From NCBI RefSeq assembly GCF_004027225.2, contig NC_044278.2, positions 60,338,243-60,402,242 of the forward strand: a stretch of DNA of 64,000 bases. The letters run 5' to 3'. Position 1 is the stretch's first letter; every line of letters starts with the position of its first letter. Shown piece after piece: positions 36,200 through 51,100 of the stretch. The position numbers were made by a program, and so were the translations under genes. The stretch comes from Strigops habroptila (Eukaryota > Chordata > Aves > Psittaciformes > Psittacidae). The notes beneath the pieces were generated by a model. It was not told where the DNA came from, did not search any database, and saw only the letters and a list, made by a program, of their open reading frames with translations.

Positions 36200-39100
36200 T
36201 ACCGAGATATTAAAGACCAGGAGTGGATCAGGCAGTGCTTGACATAATGCCTGCTGAAGTTGATGGAAAGAGGAAGTTAGTCCCTCATGGGGAAAACAAG
36301 GAATGATTTGGTTTGATATTTAATTTGAAAATATGGAAACCTAGAATTTAAAGCAGAAAACCAGAGTGTATGAAAGCAAAAAAATTAAAAATTAAAATGG
36401 GATGCAAGAAAAGCCCTTAAATGCATAGAGGGTGATAATGTCTCTTTTGGAGGAATTGAGGTTTGAAGATAAGTGTATTATTGCAGATCACTGAAATAAA
36501 CGATTTTTAACATAACACTCCCTCCCCCCCCCCATGTTTTAGCTATAATACATTGTTTAATGCTGCAACTAGACTCAGTTTCAATCTTCTATGGTAAAAG
36601 TCTTTTCAGCTTGTCCTTGTGATTTATCTGTTCTTTGATATTTTTTTTGCTTCTTTCCAGATGGATAATTATAGCAGTTAAGTAGTTGGTCATTCGGATT
36701 CCTTTGAGATAATATAAGTGACATACTTGTGGTTAAAAGATACCATACATAACTGTGATCTAAATTAATGGACATTGCCTTATTCTTCTGCAGCGATGGC
36801 ATACATACCATTACGAAGTGTACATAGCATTAGAAGCAGCTTGGTATTCAGTAGATTACACTGTGCTTGCTAAGCAGGTAGAGAAATTTTAAGTGTTTTG
36901 CTCTTCAGAGATAGCAGTCCTGAGTCTCATGTTGGTGAATCATGAATGCAAGTGAATCAAGGTAGAGTTACTAAAGAGAAGATAATTTTTCTGATGGTTG
37001 AGGTGGAGCACCTGTTGCTGTATTAGCAAATGGCTTTATTTGCAGAAAAACCTAGGAGTTGTCTCTATGTATATAGACCACAGATCAGCAAGATAATCAT
37101 CAACTAACTTGTGATTGTAAACCCTTTTTCTTGTTAGTTGTGTAGATAACAGCTTGGTATTGCTAATTCCAGGTGCATTTGGCAGTTTAGAAATTGTTTT
37201 TCAGTGCATGAACTGAACGTGTTTGGCAAAGCAGCTGGTAAGGAAGAGCAATGAGGGAAGGGCTGCGTGTCCCACAGGTCTCCTGTGCTCTGCAGCCGCG
37301 AAGGGAGGTGTTGGTAAAAGGGCAGTGCTCATAAACTGCAAGCTGCTCAGAGCCCAAGAAAACAAAATGCAGTATCAAACAACTTCAATCTTGTCTACTG
37401 GTCAGCTCTCATCCCACCCAGGTGTGTGTATGTGGGGAAATTGGGTGTTGCCTTTCAAGCCTCAAATCTCAGGCAGAGCCATTCTGTTTGCAGGTGAGCC
37501 TGTGCTGTGTCTGCCTAAGTAGTGCTGGCAGCTGAAAGCCATGACCTCCCTCTGCCTGCTTGCTGCCCGCCTGACTGGCAGCAGCCCTTGCCTCTTGTTT
37601 CTGCCCTATTTTCCAGGGACAAGGTTTTTGAATGTAGAGGGTATGCCCAGTGTGCAAGATGCCATGCCTGGTGTTAAGCAGCCGGATTTCAGTGGGTTGT
37701 TTATGTTGCTGGTACTATTCTTCTAAAATTGTGATGCCTACTAGATGTAAGAAAACCCCAACAAACCCAACCCCTCATTTTAGAAAAAACTTTAGTTGGT
37801 GCATACCTTAGTTGCTGTTATCTAAACAGAAGGTGATCACCTCTGCTTTGTGGCTGTTAGCCTTTTCCCTCCTCCTTTTCCATTTTGCAGTGTTTTGTGC
37901 ATATTTAAGATTGGGAATAGCCTTGATTGTGAATATGTTTTAGAGTTGCCTGTAATCCATTCATATGGCAGAAATATTTCAGCAAATAAAAAAATCATGA
38001 AATAAAACTAAAAACCCCTGTATCCTGTCTAGCATGATTACAGTCATTTGGGAATAGAATGAGCAAGATTTGACTGAAACATTACATTTAAAAGTGATCA
38101 AAAATACAGTTAATGAGGTTTCTGAAATTATGCACACTTTTGAACCCTTGCACATAATGTTTCTATATAATTGTTTTAAACTTTCTTCTTCCATGAATAT
38201 TTTCTGGCATTGCCTTAGGGTATTGGGGTTGACTCCCACATATTTCTGTCAATAAATGTCTTTCAGTAGATGAGAAGGAGCATTTTCACATGGAGAAAAG
38301 TCATGAGTGAATGTTTTATGGTTTGGGTGGTTTGTTTGGGGTTTTTTTGGTATTGTTTTCAGTGCAGTTGTTTTAAAATATTGTAAATTCATGGAATGCT
38401 AACATGAATGTATGTAACCATCCTGTGGAGAAGTCTGTGTGTTCCTGCAGCTGCTGTGTCAGAGTGATCATCATATGCTGCCTTGAATCATGCAACCCCT
38501 TGCTCTAATCCCTATTTCAAAGCATCTGAATCCGCCTCCTTCCTCTCCATCTCCCTTCTGCTCCCTTTGCATTACCAGGGGAACACTGGTCATTGCCTTA
38601 GAAATATACTACTTCTGATTAATTTACTTTTTCCAAGCTACTTAGAGGCTGTCAGGTAGCTGAACAGCATCCAGCTGCTGGGTTATGAAGCCTCTTGTCT
38701 AACAGTCTGCCGTTAAAGTTGCTGTGGAGGCTATTACTCATGTATTCTTCATGCAGAAGGAGTCTTTCCATTAAATTAACAGCTATGAATGGGATTTGGA
38801 TGAAGATATTTTTGTTATTGTTTTGTTGGCTAAGCATGCAGTCACACACCAGTCACAGAAATGAGGTTGTCTACTTCCTTGATCTGCTCAGGCTGGCAGT
38901 AAGTACTGGGTGCATTACAGGTTGTTCTGTTGAATATTGTGTTTTTGTTTTCTACTACGTACATATATGCCTCCAACCTGGTATTTGGGAATGGTTCGTT
39001 AAATCTGAACTGAATTTATGAATATTGCTGTGGTCCAAGTTGGGGTAGGATTCACCAGTGTGAACTTGCTTTGGACTAAAATGAGTTGTATAAAAATAAC

Positions 39101-39615
39101 ACTGTACTCTCCTTTGCTATGCAGCATCACTCTCTTGCTTGTCCACTCTTTGTCATGGGATGGGGGAAGCTGCTCTAGTGAGAATTGTGTGATGAGGTCC
39201 AGTGCTGAATCTCAGGGTTATAGGGCATTGGGGGAATGGTGGAAGCAGTATTACTTAAGTTTTGCTCTTTTCCTTTCTCTTTTTTCTAAAAAAAAGAAAA
39301 AAAAAATCATTTGGCCATACTTCTAAGATTGTTTTTTAAAGTTGATTTTTTTGAACCTACCAGCTTTTGCTGCAAAGTGGACACAGTGCAGGTTGCTGAG
39401 TCCTTGACCCTTGTAGTCAGCAATTTATATATCTTCAGCTTGTTTAGCTTCATACCAAGAAGCAATAGAAAAGTGATTTTTATATAAAATCACTAGGTGA
39501 ATAAACTTGTTCAAAAAGGAATGGCTTTAATTTTTCTCTGGTATGTCTAATTTTTTATCATTATGTGCGGACTTACAGAATGTGTTCGGTTGAGATTGAT
39601 CACTGGTGTGTGAAA

Positions 39616-39673
39616 TGACCAAATTATAACAACGGAGAGTTTTCTGACCAAATTATAACGACGGAGAGTTTTC
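39616..39673. repeat. 29-bp tandem duplication
   Basis: Two adjacent 29-bp units (39,616-39,644 and 39,645-39,673) begin TGACCAAATTATAAC and end GGAGAGTTTTC. They differ at one position (CAACGG against CGACGG). The near-identity points to a recent duplication, likely to vary between individuals. Confidence 0.95.
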
Positions 39674-42146
39674 TGAGGTGGGTAATATATTTTCATATGT
39701 AGCTTCTAGCAATGAGCTTAATACACTGAAGGCCACGTTTTCAGTGCTTCTGTTATTGAAATGTAGTGCTCTGATCGTTTTTCTGCTGAACTTCAATTTA
39801 GAGCTTCATCTGGAAAACACCCAAGAAAAAAAACAGCATCAAAGGACAATAATAAGAATTGTCTCGGAATGCAGGAAGATCTTTAAGTATAAAATTAAAA
39901 TATGTAGCAAGGGTTTGAAAAAGTGCATAGAACACCTTAAAGACTAAATCTGGAAGACAGGAAAAAACAGCTTTACTAGCATGTACCTTGATGTTGTAAT
40001 AGTTTGCTAACCTTGGGTGTAGGGAGTAAAATTTACGTTCTTACTGTGTGTAGTTTCATTTCCCATCGTGAATCTTTTGGCTTTGCTTCAGCTAAATAAT
40101 TTGTTACGATTTCATTGATAGATCCCCAAGGATTATATTACTACCTGCAGAACTTTGGTTTGGTCCTCCACTCCACTTCAAAGCCACCAGGTGAAGTCTT
40201 CCAAATATTTAATCACCTGAGTTATGATACTCAAGCCACTTATGAATATATTTAGTTAACTTTTCCAAAGCTTGGATTTGGGACTTTGGCAATAAAAGCA
40301 CATATGTGAAGAAGAAAATTGCGATTAAAGGAAGTGTGTTCACGATTGAGAAACAGTTCTGTCTCTTTAGCATTTTAGTTGTCACAGTGTGAGAACTGCT
40401 ATTCCGGATACTCTTGTCTGTCTAGGATAGTTTATTGCCAGTGTAGTTATAGCCATGGGAGAATGGCAGAGTGTGTGCAACTTCAGTAGCTGACGACTTT
40501 TCTTTTTTCTAGACCTACAATGAAGAATATAGTAAAAGTTAAATTTCAAGCTGTTTTTATTGTAAGAATAAAGAAAGTTTTTCTTTAATTATCCAGGATC
40601 ACCTTCATGTATTGTGCAGACATCATTGTCTCATTTAGGCTTCCCGTGTGGGATTTTCCTTTCTTTGCAGTAGGACTGGACCTGTCAAACACAGACTTGG
40701 GTTCCTGAATTGTTCTGGCAGCATCAGCAGGTGGTTTCCATGCGCCCTGCAAAACACATAGAAAATTCTGTAAAGTGCAGATTTTCTAAGATTTTTGTTT
40801 GGGTTTATTCTGCCTTGCAATGAATATTAAAATGTTCAGGAAATTTAGCATATTTTATTTGTCTGCTGGGCACAGTAAAATTTTGCGGCAGCATGTGAAA
40901 GCAGCTTTTCATCCCACCCACAAGCTCAGTGTACCTAAAAAGCCCAGTTATTGGCTGGGTGGGAGAGTTCTGCTCATCAACTTAAATCTTAGCAGACACA
41001 GGGATTTTCTTCACCTCTTTTGTTACAGGGGACTCTCCAACTTGCTTTAGTTTCTACGTTTTCTTTCCAACTCAGCCCACACATTCTTCTTGCTCTTCTA
41101 GGAGTAGCTTCTCTAGATGGCAACACCAGCGGCTGGCAGCTCTGTGCTTGTTATGCCCGGGGGAAAAAAAGCCCTGGCTTTCTCAAAGCCCACTGCCTTG
41201 AGCAGATACACTGTCATCATTGGGAGATTTGAGTGGCAGATCTTGTGGTAGTCTTGTCTCTTCGTGGCTGAAACACTCATCGGCTTGGGCAGCTGGATGG
41301 ATCCTGGTCTTGGATGAACATGATTGATTAGTATAGAGGAACAATGTCTGTGCTATGTTAAATATCCCAGATGATGCTGCCATAAGTTGTTTTAGCTGCT
41401 TGCAAATATTCTCTCCCAGTTAAGGTGGAAATGCTCTTGATTTTCTTCCTTATGCTTAGAAACCTTGCAGCAGGGCTGGATTAGACTCTGATTATAGAAT
41501 CACCTGCACTTCCTCACCGTCTTCCCAGTCACCTCTCCATGTTGGATAAATAGTATATATACACTGTGTCCAAAACAAATTTTACTATGGAATACGCACA
41601 CAGGAAGTTCTTCGCTCTAGGATCCACCTCTCTGGAGGAAGATTTTATTTATTTTTTTCTTTGACTTCTGTGTATTTCAAAACAAAGTACCACCCCCAAA
41701 GCAGTTCTTGTCAACAGTTACTACTTGCTTTTAATTTTCATCCTTGGGGTAAAAAGATGTGTGCTAAGATAACTTAAGTTTCAAGAGGCAACATAAAAGG
41801 AGAAAAAAGAGGAAGGTGAAGCTGAGCATGCCAGCAAAAAAGTGAATGATTCTGTTTCTCTGTATTTGTGTTGGAAAATACCATGATCTGTGATTCCAGC
41901 CTTGAAAAAAAAAAAGCAAGGAGGAAAGTTGTTCTAGTCATATAATACCATTTGATTGCTGCTTGCTAATTTGTGTTTTCTTTCTTAGAAAAAGAAAAAG
42001 CATCATTTCATCACAGATTGCAAATGGTGGAGAGTACACATCCCTGGAACGTAGGAATTGTAGTGTTTTCTACCTACAGCAGGGGACTTGCTCAGTTTTG
42101 AAACAGCAAGATGTTTTGCTCAGCTCTGCCAATTTAGTTAGGGTGG

Positions 42147-42187
42147 TTTTTTTTTTTTTTGTTTGGGTTTTTTTTTTTTTTTTTTTT
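42147..42187. repeat. T14 and T20 runs separated by GTTTGGG
   Basis: Two long T homopolymers on the plus strand flank a short G/T spacer. No reverse-transcribed element is recognisable next to them. Confidence 0.9.
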
Positions 42188-45100
42188 AAATTCTGCTTGG
42201 ATTTCTGCGTTTGGAGACTGTGTGATTATTTCAGCCAGCAGGAGAGCCTTATTTCTTTTTCATGTTTAAAAAAAACCCCATTTGCTAATTGTTCTGTTAT
42301 TTTTTTGAATGTTGCTTCATAATATGCATCATTAAACTTTGTATGCAGGAATGGGAAGAAGTTATTTCTTCTTCAGTTGGTTCACACAGAAATAGCCATA
42401 AAACTCTTGATCTTGATTCTCCACTGTTTTGCAGCTTGTAAATCATTTACTTTGTGCTCCAAGTGCAATGTGTTTGTGTAATTCTAGTATTGATGTTGAT
42501 GTATTATTTCTACTTCAGGCTCACTTAAGGCAAGTGTAAATAACCTCACAGAGTTGCAAAACAGTAGGGAAGTAAGCCTCCACAAGCTAAGGCATCAGAT
42601 TTATTTTCTGGGGCAAATGAAGAGGTTCTTTGAAGCCTGATCAAAGCCCAGGCTCTCCAGTTGTGCGTAGTATAAAGTTGGTGGCATTTGAACAGAATCT
42701 GTTGGCTTCAGGAGTTTTGTTTTTTCTTTTTTTTTCATTGGGGCTTTATATCTCTGGAACCCATATTCAACATATTTCTGGAAATGACAAATGCACTGCC
42801 ATATGGCATGCCAGATTTCAAGCCACTCTGAGGTGCATGTGTGAATTTTAGAGTGCCTGGAAGAAATGAATGAAAACCACATTCTCAATATTATCTATTG
42901 CTAAGCTCTGTAGGCAGAGGAGGGGGGAGGCTTTGAAGTAAATTCTGCTGGAGGGATCGCATGCTTATTTCCGAGCTGCTGTCCTAATGCAGCAAAGTGT
43001 AGACATAATTTATGTTTCAAAATACGCACTAATTTCAGTAGGACTGCAGTTTACGTGCTACTGTGTTATTCTGGGAGATGCTAAGAAATACTGAGCATCC
43101 TTTTGCTACTGGCAATGCTGTTATCCTTCATTTCCAACCATTTTTGTGCTTAAACCTCTCTTTCAGGCTTTAATGCCTGAACTTAAATCTTACATATTGT
43201 TGAACTCTTGTTTTTATATATGCTGTGTCTCTTTAAAAGGTTCTGTATTGATTGTTCTTCATGAGTAGATTTCTTAAGCTTTTGTTGGTTAGTAAAACCT
43301 GAGGAAGCATTATTAGAGATGTTTGTACCAGGGTTATTTTTAATCCTGGAGACTCTATGAAAACTTTTTAAATGCAGAAAAGATGTTTGTGGAATTTGCG
43401 TCAGGTTTTGTTTAGAAAAATCCATCTCCTTGCAAAGGGCAAACTGATGAAGTAGTTCCTTATCAAGATTAGTTGTGTTCATGTAAGTTTACACAGACTG
43501 TGAATTTTCTTCAGAATCAAAGACAATGAATTTTTATATTTTCTTTATACAGAAAGGGAAAGGGGGGAAACCCCTTGCCTGTGAGAGAGATAATATGAAT
43601 AATTAATATTTTGCCACAGTTGTTGCTTAGGTGGTAGAATTTGTTAAAACTAATTCTGTCTTCCTGTAGCAGTAAGAGGGAGTTCACAGGGGAAATCATG
43701 TTCATCTACTAAATCCTTTCCCTAAATTTTTCTTTTAAAAAGTGTTGTACCTCGATACAATAATTGTTCATAACTGCTTCCAACCCACAGCCCTTATGCT
43801 CTTTGATTTGTTTGAAACCCCAAGGCTTCTGATAAGGTTGTGAGTTTCCTCCATGTTAGATCATCTCCATGGTTCAGTTTAACTTGCCCTGTGCCAGTTA
43901 ATTGCTGTTTCTGACCTTGAGTGAAAGTGTGCGTTGTGTGCTCCGGTTGCAATAAAATGTGACGGCGAAGGGATGGTATTCGGTGATGTAAAGCAGCAAT
44001 TTTACATGTGTTTATAATTACTGACAATTCTGATGTTCTTAGTCACACAGCCTTCTGGTGGAAAAATGTTTTCCTGCCTCCTGGAAAATACCGATTCATT
44101 AGGCCTGTGTTAATTAATAAATCAGTTTGACAAGGATGGATCTTCTGGTGAGAGGCAAGGCACAGGAAGCTGTGGTTCTTGCTGGCAGCAGGCAGGAGGG
44201 CCAGAAGCTGCACTTGGGATATGGGCATGTGTGTTCGTGCACCAGGCCACAGGGCAGCTCTTCCCGGTTAGAGGTCATGGTCAGGAGCATGAACAAGCAT
44301 AGGGTGTAGGGCTCCTGATGCTGAGTGTGTGTCCTTTTGTGGGGGGTAATGGGTAACTGTCTGAAAATTCAGGGAGAGTTCTAGGAGGGGAAAATTGTAT
44401 CCTTCTTTCTCTCTGAACGGCCTTTTTTTATTATTGTGAAATCTGTCTTCAAATGATCTTACTCTTTCTGAGACCAAGGATTTTTTTTTCCTTAATACAG
44501 AATCTCAGTTCATATTTGTGCTCCACTTACAGACTTCTGGAATATAAATAAAATCCCCCAACAATAATGAGACATTGTTCTTTACTCTTGAAATTCTGTA
44601 ACACTCTATGTAGTATTAAGCATGTACTGAATGTATTGTTTATTTGTGATCGAGAATTTTGCATTTCTGAAATGCAGTTTCTGAGTTTTTTGGTGGAAAT
44701 AAAAAAACACTGTAGAGTTTTTAGCTTTACCTCTTTTACTCACAACACGATTTTTAAGCATAATGTTCTGTGTCAGAATGGTAATACACTTCTCAAATTT
44801 TCATCTGTATAGAAATTGGACTCGTTTTGAAATAGTTTGAAATAGTTTAAGAGGAGTATTAGTACACTGTGAATTTGTTAGTCCAGCCTCATTCTTCATC
44901 TCTTCATTTAAAAGCTCTTCTCCCACTTCTAGAAATACTGTGTGTATTTACATCTTGAAAGAAACTTTGACAAATCCCAAAATGTAGTCAGACATTTGAA
45001 GAATCCCTGTATGCTGAACCTTTTCATCATGTGTCTTTGACTTGGATCAGAATTAACAACAAAAGTCTCCACCGTTCTTCCCCTTCTCAAAAACTGGCTT

Positions 45101-48100
45101 GAATTCATTAGTATTTATTTTAAGGACTAGAGTTTAAGCTGTCAAGTACAAAATACTTACTGTAGGTGGTCTGCATTACTTTTATTGTTTATAATTTTCC
45201 TTAAATTTATTATCTCGGAAATGTCAGTGTATCAAAAAGCATGTCTGCACTTAGGCTATTACGAGACAACCCTTTTTTTTGTCAGATTGTTCTGAATGCT
45301 TTAAAATATCTGTTCTAATTAATGGTTGCTTGTCACCAGCTTAATTAAGAAAACTAAACTCTGCACAGCTCTTCTGTGTGTATTTTTCCTCCCCCGTCTG
45401 TGTAGGAAATTGCTAATTGCATAGAGTCTTTCTGCATGTCTTTGTGTTGCTCCTCTTACATTTTGGCTGCTCTTGTCCTGTTCCTTCCTCCTCTTTTGCG
45501 CTGCTTGGCCTTCTCATGTGAGTTAATCACACAAGCCTCCCACTCTGTATTGTACGCAAGGTGTAGAGCCTTTACCAGCCACTTACTAACAGACTACATC
45601 TGCTACCCAAGCTCTTGTTTTGAAGACGCTAGTGAGGAGCAGTTTGGCAGATCTCTCTGCAATAAAATTAAGTTGTGATTGCATGCCCATCCAAGCTTTA
45701 ATCTAGGTATCGCAGGTAATGGCAGTAAGGAAGATATGATAGCGTGGTGTAGCAACCAGGATATATCCCCGGTAGATTTGTACTCTCACTTACATGTTGG
45801 TACTGTCTGGAGAAGCTCTGTATACCCGAAGCAGAACTCATGCTGCCCTCAGGCCATCAATTTACACATACTTTTAGTTCTGCAAGTTTTCTTTGAAACC
45901 ATAGATGTGTGGGGGTTGGCTTTGTTTTGTGTTGTTTGGGTTTTTTTAGTGAAGAATTGTTTCGTAACATTTGGTGGTAATTAGCCTGAGTCAGTCTTTC
46001 GGGTTGTGGGGGAAATCCTACCCTGCTGAGAATTACAGAAGTCCTGTGGTTGATTTTTGAGGACCCCAACAGTCTAATTCCTTTTTTCAGTCAAGTTTTT
46101 GCATAGGTACACAAGATGCCTTCAGAGTTTGCAGATGTCTGTGTATTATTCTGATGGCTCATTCTTTAATTTGACATCATAAATTTCACTGAGTAATATG
46201 TGCCAAGAATGTTTTTAAGCTGGTGTTTATGTCGGATTATCTACTCTTCTGCTTGCCGGTGTAACTTTTCTTCCAGTAACAGGTTCAGACAGTCCTCCTG
46301 CCTCTGCTTCAGGGAGAGCACTGATAGGAAAGGGAAGTTTTTTGCCTGTGGACATATTACAAAGCTGGAAGAAGAAACAATGCCTCCTTCCTTTCAGGCA
46401 ATCCTTTCCTCAAGAATCGGAAGCTTTTTTCGAGCAGATGTTTTCACTCTGGCAGCTTTGAGTTTGGTTCTTGGACCCAGTGTGCTCATTTGAAACTCCC
46501 ATCAGGTTGGATTCTGCAGAAAAGGAGCCATGTTTCTGTGGTGAAGCCAGCCCTGGTGGCAAAGCTAAAACTCACTTCTGAAACAGAAGTTATGCAACGT
46601 TTGTAACATTTGCCTTTACAGTTGATAAGTGCAGCACTATATTCTTCAAGACTTCGTTACTGATAAGTAATAGGCATAGAAACCCATGGTAGGAAATTTC
46701 GGTGGGTTTGCACTCTAGAGGGTTGCTTTTTTCCTGTCTTTTCCTTTACATCTCTCAAAGTGAGATAGTAATCTGTCTGCAATAAAAATAAGTAGACCTG
46801 AGTTGCTTTATTCCATGTTTTCCATATTTTGAGTTGCTGAATATTGATTGTTGAATATTTCCATATATTGAATATTGCTGATTGACCCTTCTTTTGAGAT
46901 CATTAATGCCCGTCATCACAGAAAGCGTAAGGTAGTTCTAGTTGAACAAGCAAATTTGCACATGTAAATTTACTGTAAGTTAGTAAAATGTAAATTGAGA
47001 ATAATATTTTGGCAAAGGAATAAATTAGTAGTGTGCCCTGTAAGGGGGTACTAGGTGATGCATGATGCGTTTTGTCTTTGATATTGCTTCATCGTGGTAT
47101 GTTTATTTTTGTCTGTTGGACCATGACCAGAATTTTGAATCCTGATCACGCAGGATGTCTGTTCCCAGACTAATTTATTTTTTTTTTAATATACATATAT
47201 TTTTCTACCATATGTTGAATGCGTTAAGAACGTGAAGCTTCTTGCGCTGCTTTCTTAAGGTACCTAGTGCTTCTAAAAATACAGTAGCTGTAATTTAAGC
47301 ACTTGATATGTTCATAGTCTGTATTTAGGCTCTAGTTTTGAAAATTCTTGGTTTTTACTGGGAACTGTTACTTTATGTTTGTCAAGAAGAAAGCACTGGT
47401 GGCATCTGTGATATTGCCGATTTAAATGAAAGGTTGCTATAACTGATTTTTCAGAGACAAATTCTGTGCATGCTTTAGCAATTGACAGTGGGTTTCTGAG
47501 ACTGTTACTCTGAGGTTTCATGGCAATAGGCTTTGTGTTCTGAAGCATGTGAGATGTTTGTGCCCTTCTGTAGCTCGAGAGGTATAACTTCCCTAGAGGA
47601 TAAGTTCTTGTTATAGGATCTGTATTTGCCGTCATAGCCTACTGAAAGGAATGGTGAAATACAGTGAAAGCAAATATAACTAAAGTCCTGTAAAAAGGAG
47701 GGGAAATTGTTCTGCCTTCTTGAAAGTAAACCATAATTTTCAAAATTATTTAAGCTTATAAGTACGATTTAGTGTTTTCAGTTCTTTATTACCTTTAAAA
47801 ACTAAGAGATGATACTTGTAGCTTCATTTTCAGGCAAAGATGTTTGGATCATGAAGCTGACATCTTCAAATTTTTGCAAGTGAAGCTTATGTTCCTTAAG
47901 GTCTGTTATATTTGTCAAAGTTGCAGGCAGAATGAATTGAGGGTCTGTGGTCTTTGGCTTTTGTTGTTCCTTCATGTGGCCTGCCTGTAGTTTTAGATGT
48001 AAGGTGAAGATGAATGGGAAGAACTTCAACTGAAGCGAAAGACAGGCAATGCAGTGGGGAAGGCATTTTAAAGAGTATGCAGAAAAAACCCTGTGGAAAT

Positions 48101-51100
48101 ACACTAGAAAAGACCATGTGATTGAGTGATATGCATGTAGCAATGCCTCCTCCTTCTGCTTCCTTTTCTAGCAAAAAGAAAAAAAATCAATAATGTTACG
48201 GTCTTTATAATCTCCTCTGCACAGAGAAAGCTCTGGCCCAGATCTTCCCATTCTAACTGCAGAATTAGAGCACAAACCTTAAGTGATTTAATTACCCTCC
48301 CTCCCCACATCAGCATCATCTCTCCCTCAACTTGGAACTTACCTGTTTCTCATGGTTTTACTGACTATTTGTGGTAGGCATGCAAAGGACAAGATTTAAT
48401 AAAATTATAACCAAAATTTTTTAATGGAGTGGCTGAAATATTTCAAAGTCTGTTCTTAAAACTTTGAGCTTTTTTGTCGAAGCAACAGTGTCTGGGGACT
48501 ATGAAAGTGGACAGCATGTGTTTTCCTGGCTTTTGTTTTTTAGCAACAGATCATGTGTTTAAATGTCAGCATGACATTTTGATTTTTAGCCTGCACGAGG
48601 AAGATGATTTAGTCAGGTCAGCTATTAAGAAACAGCAATTCAACAAAGCTCTTGTGCATCCTTCAGAGAGCTTTGACTGTGGCAACTGCTTACTACAAAT
48701 GAGGGATTTTTTGTTTCTTTTGTGAATAAAAAATACCCAAAGAAAACAAAGGGCAGACCTGGACATTTAGAAACAGTGCTTGCTCGGTAGTGAGACAAGC
48801 TTGGGAAATACTGCAATGAAGGTAGAAATGCATCTGATTATAATACATACGTAAATCATCCATAAATTACCTGCACTGAAGTGGTGAAGTATTCAAAGCT
48901 ACTGAAAGTTGTGCAAATTTACCTTGCGATATGTAGCAATGAATGGTTTTATACATCCAGATAGGATAAGAGCTTACTTAAAAATGCTGTCATCTTTTCC
49001 CTACCCTTCAGATTGGCAGAATTTTGTTTTGCTCTTCCCTCCCTTCTTCCCAACCTGATGTTACCCTATGCCAAAGGGTTCCTTACACAGGATATCTTAA
49101 AAATAGAAACTGTGATACCTTTGGAGTAAATATTTAATTGATCGGTATGGTTTGCATGTGTCGTAAGCATTGAGCACCAGGACAAACTTCTGTGTCACAA
49201 GCAGAAAGCTCAGGTGTTTGAGAAGTATGACCTAGTGATGGTCAACTGGCTTCTTCAAAGGAAGGTGGGAAGAAGTGGCGTTTCCTCAGTCTCCCTGAAA
49301 CGCTTGGTGGAGAAAGAGAACATTTTGAGCTACCTTCCTTGTAAATGAAATTTTATTAAGCTGTGATTGCCATCTATGTCATATTGTAAAGATGGTTGAA
49401 AAATGTGCTGATGCTCATTTCGTTCAGTTTATTGTCATACCGTATGGGATTTAAATGAGACCTAATAGAGTGGTAATTGGATTTCAGTGCCTGTGTGACA
49501 CAAAGGAGGATTCATGATACTGTGCTCAGTGTGTTCTAGAGAGCAAATACAGAAATGAAATCTCTTGTAATAAAGAACTGGCAACAAATAGATTCCTTGT
49601 ATATATTCTAAAAAACTAAAATAATTGCTGCTGAAGAATTTTGTTCTAGGCTTTGCCAAAATGTTTTTGACAGCCTCATTGACTGCATGGTTCAATCAGA
49701 AGCTATTTTAAATAAACTTTACTATATTTTCTTACAATTAAAAAATACAAAGTATATTATTAACAAGCTTGGTTAAAATTATTGTGTCTGATATTTTAAG
49801 TTATGCTTTAACAGCAGAAAATGTGGTGGGTTACTGATCTGAATTTGGTCCAAACTGTAATATCCAAATTTGCTGGTTTGCAAAGGGATCTCTGTGCAAG
49901 CATCTAAAAATGATTTTGAGATTCACCTTGAGTGGGTGAAGATGGTAGCTGTTCTTCATTGACACTGCTTTGAATCAAGGCTACTTCGAGTTCTGGAGTG
50001 CAACTTTGCATTTGTGTAGTACCCATTTCTTTCAATTTCTTTTTGAATTAGCTGTACACTCTAGAACTTAACAGAACAGATTTTGACCAGAAAAGTTTCT
50101 GACTTTCAGACTTTTCTGAAGATCCCTGATGTCTGTGCGCAACCCAACAGCAACAAAAAACCCCTCACCTCTAACTGTGTGAGTCCTGGTGTGAAAAGCT
50201 CAGTGAGGAATGCACAATCCTAAATATGGGCCCATTCATAATGAATCCTTTACTCTCTCCTGAATTTGATATCATGCTGATAGCAGAAGCACTCACAATA
50301 TATGTAGAGTGAATTATATCCTTACCTTTGAAAGTGTTCTCTCCAGTATACAGGCAGATCAGGGTTAGAAACAGTCTAAATCAGACTGCTATTTTTCATC
50401 ATCGTTCACTTAGATTTATTTAAAGGTTTATCTATTCATAATAGACACAAAGGTTTCTAATTAGGACATAGTTACTAACCAATAGATATTGCTTCAATTA
50501 CTGGGCACTTGCAGTTTTTCCTTGAGTTTCCTAGTTATAACAGTTTCATTTAAAAAACAGATAAACTTTTATTTTTCTGTGGTTTCAAAAGCAGTTATTT
50601 TAATCTGCCTGCAAAGAAAGAACAAAATCCTTTTTTATTGTTTTCTTTGTTGAACTAAAAGGCTATTTCGCCCCCACTTTGGTCCTTGTCTGTTTTAAAC
50701 CCAGCGGTTTAATCCTCTGGCAAGGTTCAACAAACTGAATTTGCCACATAATTAAGCAGTAACACAGACACTTCCAAGGCAAAACGGAAATCAGCAGTTA
50801 CAGTGGTTTAAGGAAAGCAGCAAAAGCAGAAAGAAATCATACTCTTGAATTAAAAGCCCTGAATACCATTTGTCACCGCTGCTTAGTATTTAAGTGAGGC
50901 AGAATATTATTTTCTTTCATTTAGGTTTTAGATAAATTTAGCTCGTGCTTCTGAGAGGTTGGCATGTTCTACTACTGCTGTTTATATTTTGTTGGGAAAA
51001 AAGTTTTGGAAAAACCAAAGCAGTAGTGGAGGATGTAGAGGTAAGCAGAAATCTTTGTAATTACTGGAGTCAATACATCTTTTCTTGAAGAAGTGAACCT

